64,000 bases of DNA from Theobroma cacao (lineage: Eukaryota > Streptophyta > Magnoliopsida > Malvales > Malvaceae): the NCBI RefSeq assembly GCF_000208745.1, contig NC_030856.1, forward strand, positions 19,539,672 through 19,603,671. Reading direction: 5' to 3'. How positions within the stretch are numbered: position 1 is the stretch's first letter; each line of letters opens with the position of its first letter. Both the position numbers and the translations under genes were made by a program. Under the pieces are notes generated by a model. The model saw only the letters and a program-made list of their open reading frames with translations. It was not told the DNA's origin and did no database searches. Of the stretch, positions 1 through 10,609 are shown piece after piece.

Positions 1-244
1 GATGATAGGTTCCAATGAATCCCCAACCATTAGAGAAAGTTGGAGTTGGGTAAAGATTTAACAAATACCGGTGAGTGAACTTGCATTAAAATGTTTTGGG
101 ATTAGGGCATATGCGTTTGATTAAATCCATTGAAATATTTTATTTGTTTTTTTCTCTAAAATATGCATGGGAACAAGCTTTTAATGAAACGTTTTGCATT
201 GTGGAATGCGACTGTGATGAATCCATGTGCTCTGTGTAATGTTG

Positions 245-266
245 ATATATATATATATATATATAT
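245..266. repeat. (AT)n microsatellite
   Basis: Uninterrupted AT dinucleotide run inside the family D LTR. Confidence 0.9.
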
Positions 267-316
267 CTAAATATATATGATATGTATTGATAGTAATATG
301 GTTCGTAATTATAACC

Positions 317-497
317 GAGCATGTGCGCTATGTGGGGTAGCACATGCTTGTGATGATGGGTGTGGGAGTGTGGATGATGATATTGGCTATGCGCCATGTG
401 GGGGATGCACACGGCGGTATTAGTTGTGCACGATGTAGGGGATGCACACGATGACTCTAGCTATTGGCGCGATGTGTGGGTTGCACATGAGCTGGGT
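317..497 (+). repeat. LTR-internal tandem repeat, about 38-bp units
   Basis: Four diverged units begin near 317, 385, 423 and 460. Each has the pattern 'GCGC.ATGTGGGG.TGCACA'. The same kind of array, in reverse complement, lies at 60565-60851 in the other family D LTR, so it belongs to the LTR and is not a separate satellite. Confidence 0.7.
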
Positions 498-654
498 GAG
501 GCAGTGGTGGTATTGGTGGTTATGTATATATATATGTTATAGAAAGTTTATGAAAATAATTGGGATTGTGTTGTGCGCTGGCATTTTTAATTGTTCCTAA
601 ATTGATTTTCATTTCAACAAGAAAATGGCTTTTGATATAACAAGACCCCTTTTA

Positions 655-815
655 ACTAAATTGCTTTATTTCTCGCTACAGCGAGATTCATTTTTGCTAC
701 AATAAGAAACTCTCGGGTTAGAGGGGGGTTACACTGGCCTAGTTCTCACTGCAAAGAGAAATTTTCTGTAGCTTCTCGCTGCAATGAAAATGGATTTTCG
801 CTGCAGCGAGAAAGT
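655..815. repeat. Cluster of CTGCAG-centred palindromes in family D LTR
   Basis: A perfect 12-bp dyad TCGCTGCAGCGA lies at 798-809. Nearby are diverged versions ('tctcgctacagcgagatt', 'agcttctcgctgcaatg'). The equivalent cluster in the opposite LTR copy is at 60092-60330. Confidence 0.7.
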
Positions 816-1744
816 CTCGGGTGGTTCCAAATTTTCTGGTGCAGTACCTTCGCTTTGACATGGATTTTGACCACATTCTAGTCAGAATTGGGAAAAGTGG
901 TAAAATAAAAGTTGTATCTCAGCATCTTATCTTTCTAATGGTCAAAAAATCATATCAATTGGACTTCTATAGTGGGAGATATTTTTGAAAAACTGAAACA
1001 TATGCAAACCCAAAATGTTTCTCATTGTAGCAAGAAACTTGTTGTCATGCTTGCTACCTTGCTTGATTTTGACATATTTTTCACCCATTTAACTTCATGG
1101 ATTGATCATGGGTTTTTACAACACTATGAGGTTATTAATCAAAGTTTGAAATGAGGGGTTTTTAGTAAGAAATTAAATCAATTGCATTGTTTTTGAAACA
1201 AGTGCATCATGATTTCAAAGTTCTCCTTATCGATTGCTTGTTCCCTTCTTATGTTCACTCACTGAGTTTTATACTCATGTTTTTTAACTTCATGTTTTCA
1301 GATTCGGAAGCAATTGGGACCTAGATTGGGTGTCCACATATACTCGTCTTCTTGGTAGGTACTATGGCATCTCAGTAGCCGTACCTTCACTTAAAGTCAC
1401 TCCGCTGATGGTTGAGAGTCTTTGTTTGTGTACACAAATGTAATGTAAACTACTAGGAGTCATGTTATAAATGAAGTATGTATATGTTGGATTGATGATG
1501 ATGATGCCCTTATGAGACGGCAATGAATCATAGTACTTTGAGATAATACAAATATGAATATTTGGTTGCTATAAAATATTATTGAAACATTCATCGTTGA
1601 GAATTACAACACATGGTTTTAAAGATGGATGGAATGAGGCACAAGATCTCATACAGAGGCTTGTTTGGGCCTAGTGGGCTATGCCCATTGAGACCATGCG
1701 CCGGTCATGGCCTGGGATTTAGGTTGTGACATAGACAACCTAGG

Positions 1745-1756
1745 GCTCTGATACCA
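1745..1756 (-). promoter_or_regulatory. Primer binding site, tRNA-iMet type
   Basis: On the minus strand this reads TGGTATCAGAGC, the classic plant LTR-retrotransposon site complementary to the 3' end of initiator Met tRNA. It lies 4 bp inside the end of the minus-strand family D LTR at 1761. This shows that LTR acted as a 5' LTR of a minus-strand element. Confidence 0.85.
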
Positions 1757-1760
1757 ACTT

Positions 1761-3107
1761 TGTCACAGCTCAATTTTCGGGCCATGATCGACTTATGGGC
1801 CCAATGGGCATAGCCCATTAAGCCCAAGCAAGCCTTTTTTTTATATGATCCTATTCATCATTCTATCCATCACTTTAAATGCCATATTTTGTAATTCTCA
1901 AGTATAATTATTTCAACAATATAACATGGCAATCAACTACTTACATTTATATCATCTAAAATAATGTCACCCATTACCAACTCATAGCAGTAACATTAAT
2001 CAAAATAAACATAGATTGTTTATGACATGTATTTTAGTGATTTACATCACGTGCATGTATACAAAGGCAAAAAGCCTCATTCACTTCCATTAATGCTCCA
2101 AGTGGAGATGTGGGGTCTCATTGGAACCTATCACACAATAGCATCACACCAACTCAATTTACATGAATACTATTCCAAAAGTTGTTTCCTAAATCATGTT
2201 TTACTAGTTATTCCTAACTAGCTTCCAATTACTATTTGACTAGTCATTACTTTGCACTACTTTAGCCTCATTAGAAATAAATAAATAACCTTCAACAATA
2301 AGACAATCCACAATTCTAACCATTGGCCATTCATCAACAACTTAAAAATCAACCCCAACTCACTACTCACCTTGGTGATTTTGTAGTTGAATTCCTTTTC
2401 AAGAGTTTGTCAAGTTATTATGGAAAGTCTCTCTCTCTCTCTCTTTCTCTCTCTAAAATGTCCAACTAGTGAGAGAAAGTATTGAGGAAAAACTTTTGAG
2501 GGTTCTTGAGATGTAAAAATGAAAGAGCATAAAGAATCCTATGAAAAAGTGTGCCAAAGCATGAGAATTGAAGTTACTTTGAAAAAGTTATGGAGGTTTC
2601 AAAGGATGGCTTCCATGGAAGATGGAAAACGTTTAGTGAGGAAGAGAGATGGGAAGAAGAAGAAGAAGCTTCTGGAAGTGAGGAGAAAGTGCTGGAAAAG
2701 TTTGTTATTTATCCTATAGTTGACTAAAGTTTCATTTATTTACAAAAATGCCATTACATAGTTGACTTTGCCTTTTTCTTCCCTTTGGCTCAAACTTTTT
2801 ACTCTTTTGACACTGAGAAAAGGTCCACAATAGATTAAAGGTACTCAAGTTCATGAAAACTTAAAAATTTAGACCCGAGACCCAAAATGACCATTTTACC
2901 CTTACTGTGGAAATTATCATTATTTCTATTTTCTTCGTTTATTTCATTATTATATGCATCATTCATGTATTCCTTAGGTCTACTTAGACCTTAATAATAT
3001 TAAAAAAACTCACTTGTAGGAGCTTACTAAGGAAATGACAGAACAACCCTTAACTCACGTCATTGTGTCTACCTCCGCTACATGTCTCTAAAGGTCGAGG
3101 TTTCACA
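1761..3107 (-). mobile_element. LTR of family D, minus orientation, internally deleted
   Basis: Begins TGTCACAGC and ends ...TTTCACA. Its left part matches 59291 onwards ('gggcccaatgggc.tagcccat.aagcccaagcaa'). Its right part matches 61080-62053 (the 'gatgtgg..tc.ttggaacctatca' block and the purine-rich stretch with GAAAGAG). At about 1.35 kb it is half the length of the 2.76-kb copy, and the middle with the palindrome cluster and tandem array is missing. Confidence 0.75.
2428..2454. repeat. (CT)n microsatellite
   Basis: CT run with one interrupting TTT, inside the family D LTR. Confidence 0.85.
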
Positions 3108-3298
3108 TGTATAAACATTTCCACATGTTTCTTCCAACAAGGGTAGTTATCACCTACAAAAAGGGGTGGCCTTCGGATCAATTGCCTTTCACCATGTACA
3201 ATTGTTGTCACCTCCATTTTCGTTAATTTCAGCTTCTACCACAGATCTTTCAAAGGTAGTTGGACCTGCAAAATTTGAGACCAAGTTCTAATACCAAT
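3108..3298 (-). mobile_element. Copia leader remnant with primer binding site
   Basis: On the minus strand TGGTATTAGAAC (3285-3296) is a one-base variant of the Met-tRNA primer site. It is followed by a leader with 'CCTTTGAAAGATCT', closely resembling the leader at 7626-7694 ('CCTTTGAGAGATCT'). The body that should follow is replaced by the family D LTR. Confidence 0.6.
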
Positions 3299-4945
3299 TG
3301 TTTGTGTAGAAGTCTCAATAGTCAATATACCAAAAGGGGGATGAATTGGTATTTAAAAATTTTTTTGAGACTAAATATAAAAAATTAAAATTTTTGCAAC
3401 CAAAAATCTCTTTTAATGTCAAAAAATAAAATGTGTGATCTTTCCAAACAAATTTTCAATAATAAGTTCATATAAAAAAATAATAATACAAAGTAAAGAT
3501 ATTTCCTAAATCAAGTAATGAACAAATAATAAATTGAAATAAAAATACTTTCCTATGTCAAGTAATGAACGAATAATAACTTAGAGTAAACACATTTTCC
3601 TAAGAAAAGCGCAGGCAAAAATAATGAATCAAGATAAAATATTTTCCTAAGCAAAAATAATAAATCAAGGTAAAATATTTTCCTATGCTAAATGCAAGCT
3701 ATAAATCACAATATAAAAAATTAAAAATAAGACACAAATTTTTTAGTGGTTTGACCTTCCCTAAAGGCTACATGCACTCCTTTAAAACTCCAAGGAATTT
3801 CAAATCCACTAAGGAAAATGAGTGTGAAACCCTCACAATAGCTTTTTACGAGATCAAGCGAAACCCTCAGAATGCTTTTTCATAAGATCAAGTGGAACCT
3901 TTACAATGTTTTTTCACTAGATCAAGGAAAACTCTCTAACAAGGGTTTTTATGGGCTCAACCATAGACCGATAAATAGCTTTTCAAGTTTAAGCTAGCAC
4001 CTTTACAATAGAGTACAAGGATTAGGAAGAAAGTGCCACTACAAAGGTTGGGTGCTAAGAGTTTAAGCTTGAGTGTGTGAAGAGAAGAAATATCTACTCA
4101 AATGAAGCAAGTGTAAAACCTTTTAAAGCTCGATGGAAGACTAAAATGAAGCTCAAGAGTGAGGATAAGCTTTTTGAGGTTTCTCTAGGGTTTAAAACTT
4201 TATCTCAAGTCTTCTCTTGCTTCCAAATGACTCAAAGGTGATTATTTATAGCTGGTGTGAAGTTTGGAGTCGTTAGACACAAGTTTGAATCAAATCTGAC
4301 AGTTGTTGAAGCTTGAGAATCGACTACAATGCTCCTAGGCTTGACTATGTTATTCAAGTTTCTAAAATTAGGGCTCCATAGTCGAATATAACCTTCCTCA
4401 ACTTTATCCAAATCCCGAGAGTGTGATTTTTGCAAGTCTAAGTTGCTATAGTCAACTATGTCTGTGTAAAGTCCTCTTTTTCAGCTTTTGAATTGTCAAG
4501 GTCGACTATGTTTGTTCAATTATTTATTTTTATGAGCTTTCTGGAACAAGGTCGACTATAGGCACTCTAAGGTCGACTATGGCTTTATATTCTTCAACTT
4601 TTGCACTTTTTCTACCTTCGGATCGACTGGAGCTTCTCTAGGGTCGACTCTTGACTTGTGTCTTGAGGTTTCCTTAGTTTTTTGGCACCTCTCTTCAACT
4701 ATTTCTTCCTTACCTTGTTCCTACAATCAAATAATAATTCAAGGCATATTTGTTCTTGTTTTCTTAGTTGAATATGCATTGTTTGAAAGCTTTTATGATA
4801 TTTTCTAATGATGCATGGCTTTCAAACAATTATGTGACCTTGGGAGATTAAAAATATTTTTGAGATAATTTCAAATGCTTGATGTTAAGTTCAGAATAAC
4901 ATGTAATTTTTGTCAAATCAAAACATGATGTAACTCAAGGCTAAT
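3299..4945 (-). mobile_element. Ty1/copia-type LTR, minus orientation (boundaries approximate)
   Basis: Starts TGTTTGTGTAGAAG directly behind the primer site and contains the 'gggggatgaattgg' block common to plant copia LTRs. It also has the 'tagtggtttgacc' block shared with 5090 and 10800, tandem 'aaccct.a.aatg.tttttca..agatcaag' units at 3825-3960, and several GTCGACTAT motifs. The right edge is placed where a new LTR copy seems to begin and could be off by 50 bp or more. The ORFs inside it are incidental. Confidence 0.55.
4437..4650. repeat. Cluster of GTCGAC-centred motifs in copia LTR
   Basis: GTCGACTAT or close variants occur at about 4499, 4550, 4571, 4621 and 4643. A perfect 12-bp palindrome ATAGTCGACTAT of the same type is at 15868-15879. 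Confidence 0.65.
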
Positions 4946-5929
4946 AAAATACAATGCACAAGTATAAATACTGAAGACCAAATTAAAGAATAAACAAGTT
5001 ACGAACAAATTTTCAAAACTCTTCAAAGTAAAGTAAAATGCACAAGTAGTGAGGAGTAAAGAGAAAATGCACAATGAATTTATAGATGTTTGACCCTTCC
5101 TTGGTACCTACATCCTAATTTAATCCACTATTGAATGAATTCAATACAATGCCTTTTAAAGGTTCAAGCATAACCATTGCCTTTTCAAGGATGAAGCATA
5201 ACCATTGCCTTTTCAAGGTTCAAGCACAACTTGTACACACTACCTTTTGAAGGCTAAGGTATAACCTTTATGCCTTTCAAGGATCAAGCACAACCTCTAA
5301 ATATTACGTTATTGAGGCTAAGGTAAAACCTTTTTCTCCCTTACAAGATTAAATCAAATATACCTCTAGAATGTGGGTTTTGCTAAGTAAGTATAAGGAA
5401 GATGGAGTATGATGAATACAAAGATGTATACAAAGAAAGAGTGGTAGCATAAAGAATTTGATGCTCAAAGATAGCTTAAAAGCTAATGGGAAAAAAGCAT
5501 TTTGCTTGCTCTAGCTTGGTGTCTCTTTCTTTTCATAAGATTTGATTCTTGATCCAATGATGTTTTTCTCCACTCTTCTAACCTTGTAAATGTGTTGGAA
5601 AAGTCATTTTTATAGTTAAGGAAGCTTTGGAGCTGTTGGAGAAGGTTTGGTGAAGAAACTAGAAGTTTTTCCTTCAATTTGCTCGTATAATAGCTAGTTT
5701 TGCACCAAATGTATCCATGCATTTCAGAAATGTATCTATACATTTTGGGCAGAACCATGTTTTGCATTCTTTGAATATTCATTTTCAGCATTAAGATTTG
5801 AAATCTTTTATTTATTATCAAAATTTATTTTCTCATACCTATGAACTAATTCATTAAACACCTCTTCAAATTCTTTGAAGTATATTTAAACATACCATCA
5901 GATAACTATTCAACCTTCCCTTTTAGGTT
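4946..5929 (-). mobile_element. Second copia-type LTR copy, minus orientation (approximate)
   Basis: Repeats the layout of the LTR on its left: an AT-rich lead, the 'tttgacccttcc' block at 5090, then tandem 'accattgccttttcaagg.t.aagca' units of about 28-36 bp at 5150-5300. It then carries TGTATCNATNCA-type motifs at 5706-5750 followed by GGGCAGAA. Lying left of the minus-strand gag remnants, it is in the place expected for their 3' LTR. Confidence 0.45.
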
Positions 5930-6244
5930 CTAGAATGATGAGCATTCTTTATCACCTTGTTGTGAGGATTGAATCTTACTTGACTCATCATCGTTGATTG
6001 TTCTATTATTTTCTTCCAACTCTTTTTCTCCATATATTTCTTCTAGTTTTTTCCTTACTTCTTTTGCACTATTACATGAAGAGACTTTTCTGTATTCTTT
6101 GCTTCTAAGTCCCAAAAAGAGGAAATGCATGGCTTTGGAATTAAGTCCTAGCATGTCTAAGTGACTTGTATCCCATTCATTTAATTCCCTAGTCAACTCA
6201 CATGAGCCATCTCTAATTATTCTCCAAACTTCATAATCACTCAC
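5930..6244 (-). pseudogene. Copia gag (UBN2/DUF4219-type) fragment
   Basis: The 104-residue frame starts MSDYEVWRIIRDG and contains 'LNSKAMHFLFLGL' and 'SCNSAKEVRKKLEEIYG'. It resembles the middle of plant Ty1/copia gag ('LNAKAMN.L...', 'S.KEIWD.L'). It lies downstream of the larger gag remnant on the same strand, so gag sequence occurs twice and no protease, integrase or RT follows. It may come from a second nested copia element or an internal rearrangement. Confidence 0.65.
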
Positions 6245-6299
6245 TTGGATAAACTATTTTATCTATTCTTTTCAATGATAATATTCTTTGCCATTGAAC

Positions 6300-7625
6300 T
6301 TAGGATATTCTGCTATTGATTTTTCTTTGTTGGAAGTAAAGTTTTTGTCCATTGAGGTGACTTCTTCTGGTTCATTCTACTATGGCCATGATTGTAATTT
6401 CTAGAAAAAAGATTGATGTATCTTCCATCCTCCTTCACAATTTCTTCTTTGATAATTATTGTGTGATTCAAACATTCATCATTAAGATATTGGGAGTCAT
6501 CCATTTGCATATTAGAATCCAGAAAATCCTCATCCATAGGATCATCATATGCCATATAACAAAAGCTGCCTATCTATTTTTCCTTTTCATTTTGAGACTC
6601 TTCACTATCACTCCATGTTGCAATCATGGCTTTTCTTTTGGAGTACTTTGGGTGATTCTTCTCAACATTTGGACAGTCATAATTAATATGACTAGATTTC
6701 TTTCACTGATAGCAAATGACATGATCGTTTTCATGATCATCTTTTAAAATATTTCCTCTTATATTTCTTTTTGATTCCTCGTTCTTGATGAACCTTATTT
6801 TTCCTTGTTTGTTCCTCAAAAATCTGTTGAACATTTTAGTTAATAGAGCTATTTCTCTAGCATCTCTTTTTTCACTGTCACCTTTTAGTGACTTTTCATC
6901 ATTTTTCTCAACTACCTTATGACCAATGCTTTTTCTCTTTGTCTCTTCTTTGATAACTTCATCCCTTTCTTCTTCATGTTTTAAAGCCATCTAATAAGTA
7001 AGCAGGGATTTTAGGAGCTCATCTAGCATTAGAACATTTAAGTCCTTAGCTTCTTCTCTGGTAGTGACTTTAGGTCTCCATGACCTTGGTATATAATGAA
7101 GGATTTTCTTCATAAGATATGCATTCGAAAATTCTCTTTCTAATCCTTTTAAACCTCTAATGATTTTAGTGAATATATCAAACATCTCCTTGAGGTTTCT
7201 CCATCCTTCATCTTGAGTAATTGTAGTTAAGTATCGACATACTAATCTTTGATTCCTTGACTTGACTACTACCTTTACAACAATTTTCTAAATTATCCCA
7301 AATTTATTTTGTTGTAAAGCACGTAGCTATCCTATTAAATTCATCTCCAGTAAAAGCACATAGAATAGCTATTGTATCTTTTTTATTTAGCTATATCAAC
7401 GTTTTGTCTTTATCATACCATTCAGCCCTAGTTTTAACATGTTTTACACTATTAATAGTTTTGGTAGGAATATGAGTTCCATCAACAATAATATCTCAAA
7501 GATCTAAATCAATAGATTGTATAAAATTTTCAAACTTGATTCTCCATAACAAGTAGTTCCTCTTTTTAAACAAAGAAGGCCACATCATCGATTGTCCTTA
7601 ACCATTGAAGCTTGATGATGCCATG
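6300..7625 (-). pseudogene. Copia gag pseudogene with degraded zinc knuckle
   Basis: The start codon at 7623-7625 opens MASSSFNG, followed by segments typical of copia gag: 'NYLLWRIKFENFIQSIDLDL', 'ILCAFTGDEFNRI', 'SQVKESKISM', then 'FDIFTKIIRGLKGLEREF' and 'IPRSWRPKVTTREEAKDLN' at 6991-7185. Near 6670-6714 a CCHC knuckle survives as C-Y-Q-stop-K-K-S-S-H-I-N-Y-D-C: its second Cys has become a stop. Several further stops and frame changes break the frame. The acidic tail at 6313-6555 matches the gag-protease linker. No pol follows, so this is either a gag-only non-autonomous element or a deletion product. Confidence 0.75.
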
Positions 7626-7694
7626 GCTGTTACTTCAAGCTTTTAGTTCAAGATCTCTCAAAGGTGATTAAACGTGCAAAGAACTTAAAAATAT

Positions 7695-7706
7695 GTTCTG
7701 ATACCA
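7695..7706 (-). promoter_or_regulatory. Copia primer binding site (Met-tRNA type)
   Basis: The minus strand reads TGGTATCAGAAC, followed by a short leader and then the gag start at 7625. Its LTR no longer abuts it: a 2.9-kb solo LTR has been inserted at the junction and the copia LTR resumes at 10610. Confidence 0.75.
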
Positions 7707-7710
7707 ATTG

Positions 7711-10609
7711 TGTCACGACCCGGAACCTCCCTCGGGCCCATGACAACCGCCGTGACATCTCGATTGACACTCATTACCCGGAATGCCAATCGAAACCTCG
7801 CAAGGCTTACGTATCAGTTTCTTGCCTTTCCTGTGAGCAATCGCTGTTAAACATTTCATTTTAAACAATTACCAGTCGTTTCTAGCTCAAGTAAATCAAA
7901 AGACAAAAATTATTTTATTTTTTTATTTTTTTAAAAAGAATTTATAGATAAATATTACTATTCAAAATATTGATTAAAATATAATATTTTTAAATAAAAT
8001 AATATTTATAGAAACACGTGTAAGTAATCTTTTGTAACATGGAAGTAAAATAAATTCATACATACAATAATTTACAAAGTTATAATGTACAATAATAATT
8101 ACAATGACAAGTGGCCCATAAATACACCAAGTGTTGGTGATAGTAATCTACTGTCTGTGAGATAGAGGGGTCAACTGGAATCCTCGACAAAATCGGGTAT
8201 CTACAAGCTACCACAGGCCTGAAATATTTGAAAATGAGGTGGGTGAAATTTTGCAATCCCAATGAGTAAACAGACATTATTATAAATATCTAAAGGCGAG
8301 TAAAATGGAGGCAAGTTTAAACAACAAATCACAAACCATTTCATAAGGTTTTCAATTTATTTCTTAAACCATAAAATATTTGTAATTTACCAAAACAGTT
8401 GTTAAGGCCTATGACTTTTATTAGAACAAGGCTCAAGCCAAAAACTAGTCCTTGGGGATACCTTGGCCGAGGCATCTAACTGAGTCCACCAAGGTTATTA
8501 AGATATTTACATGTTAAACACATGTTAGTTTTGAAAACAAGCCGTTCCTTGGCGTTGGCCGAGTTACACATTCACGTGGGGGTTCGACGTGAAGTGAGCT
8601 CTAACACTACCCCGAGAGTTATCCTCCTCGCCTCTACAACCGAAGTAACTATGCAACCGGGTTTACCGTACCCATCTAATAGGCAGTCTACGAAAACCCG
8701 TCACTACAGTGACTAAACCCATCAATTTTAATAAAATTTTGACAGTATAACGTGGCTTTTATTTATTTATCCAGCCTGCATAGTAAAAGACATCTTACAT
8801 AAATTCCCAATGCAATTATAAAATATAGCCACATATACTCATATATCATAAGCCATTCATAGGAAAATATATTTTTCAAGACAATTGGTAGCCTCCAATT
8901 ACTCAATTTCANAGCCTCCAATTACTCAATTTCATGATACTAAAAGTTTCTTTATTTCAGATAATCAACACAATATATTTATTTGTCACTATTTATTTAC
9001 TAAAACATACAAAAGTCCCATTTTAATCTCATTTTCGTTTCATAAAATACATAAAGAGCATTTAAAAATAAACTCTAGATAATTTACAATAATAATAGGT
9101 TTACTCACAGTTTGTACAAATTAAATGCTTTCTAGGTGCCCCGATCACTGTTCGTCAAGTACTACTTCCTTGCCTTTATCTGAAGGCACTCCTCCTAGAC
9201 ACATTGCAAAAATTACACAATTCACCACATTGATGCTAAATCACTATATAATTGACTTAAATCCTATACTAATGCATGGTATGAAATGCAATAGCCTAAA
9301 ATGGCTTAAACACAGTATTAACCTATTTTTGGCACTTTACCCGATAAATTGCTAACGCGCTCCATTTTAGCTCTAAATTGTCCCATTTTCTCTCCAACAT
9401 TTCTAACCATTAAATATCAGCCAATAACCCTTTAAAATCACCAAAATCAGCTCACTTTCCTCCTTGGAAAATTCAGTCAAAAATGGGACATTAACTTGGT
9501 TAATTTTCCACTTTGTTTTTCTATCACATTTAACCATTTTTCATCATTTTCTCTTCATTTCACTTAGAATAAAAATCAGTTCTTCATCATTGTACATCAC
9601 TAAATATTTGGCAAAGGGTGGGTATTGTGAGAATTTCATGCTTTCTTGCCCTATTTGATTTCTATACACATTTAACTAACTAAAAATACCAATTTAACTA
9701 AGAATCAAAACATAAAAATTTCAAAATCCTTCCCCTTGAAATTCGGCCAGCCCTTGGTATCACTTTTTGATCTCTCTCCTTAAGCATGCTAAATGGAAAC
9801 AAAGACATAGGAAAGGTAGAAATCAAGCTAAAGTCGAAAAATCTTACCGTTGGACGCGTAAACGGACGAAAAACGCGAATTCCCCTTTGAATTTTCTAGT
9901 TTTCCTTTAGTTTTTCTCTTTTCTTCCTTTCCTCTCTATTTTCTCTCTTATTTTCTCCTTATGGCCGACCATCACCTGATGTGGTGTTTAAATGGGCTGA
10001 TTTTCCCTTAAAATAATATTAAATCATTAAAAAGTGCCATGTATCACTTTTCCATTAGCCCGTTTTTAAAATTTCATCCTTTAAACTTCAATTTTTTTCA
10101 CCACTTAAAATACCATAGTTATTCATACCAAAAATAAATATATCCTATGATTTTGACAAGTTTTTGGTGGTGAAAATTACGATTTTACCCCGAGGTGACA
10201 AAATTACCGTTTTGCCCTTATGTTTCAAAAATTGCCAAAATTAAAATTTTTCACTTCCTATCATTAAATTATACTCCAAATAGTTAATCTTGGTCAAAAA
10301 TTTCACTCCATGATCAAATTATTATCTTAGGTGGCAAAATGACGATTTTACCCCTGAACATCAAAATTTTTAATCTTTCCCCAAATGAACCCTCAAACTC
10401 CGAACAATCATTTTTAGTCATTCCTGGACTGTAACATATTAAATTTAATCCTACGATTCCTATTTGAACTAGTTCGAGGTTAAATCAACTCAAGTGTACC
10501 GTTAGGTACAATACCGGGTTTTGTCTATTCTTAAGGGCTTTCCTAGCGTAATAACATGTTACTCAGTGCATGTATATCATAACATGTGTTTATAGGGTCA
10601 GGTTTTACA
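7711..10609 (-). mobile_element. Tekay-type solo LTR, subfamily A, minus orientation
   Basis: Ends are TGTCACGACC (left) and ...GGTTTTACA (right), the reverse complement of the LTRs of the element at 33121-42639. It is flanked by the 5-bp direct repeat AATTG at 7706-7710 and 10610-10614, so it is a complete single LTR left by LTR-LTR recombination. A lone N at 8912 sits between two copies of the same short sequence and looks like an assembly join. No coding content. Confidence 0.9.
8458..8699 (-). other. Conserved stem-forming module of Tekay LTR (copy 1)
   Basis: On the minus strand the arms CGGGTTTTCGTA and TACGGTAAACCCG pair across a short loop. The terminal pair is A-T where other copies have G-C, a compensatory change. 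The CCTTGG...CCAAGG arms lie farther along the module. Confidence 0.5.

Larger units (their letters stand above)
1..1731 (+). mobile_element. LTR of gypsy-like family D, plus orientation, left end outside window
   Basis: The right end reads ...GGTTGTGACA and matches, in reverse complement, the left end of the minus-strand copy at 59291. Both share the segment around 'gcttg.ttgggc..agtgg.cta..ccattg', the CTCGCTGCAGCGAG-type palindromes and the GC-richer sub-repeats. No ORF here encodes a recognisable protein. The LTR is followed not by its own primer site but, 29 bp on, by an inverted copy of the same LTR. The assignment to gypsy rests on the TG...CA ends and the tRNA-Met primer site next to it; no coding part is present. 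Confidence 0.75.

Noticed and set aside
140..412. His/Tyr-rich minus-strand frame
   Set aside because: Produced by the AT microsatellite and the LTR tandem repeat.
1745..1756. GCTCTGATACCA as the 3' end of a tRNA gene
   Set aside because: No cloverleaf upstream; the position next to an LTR end identifies it as a primer binding site.
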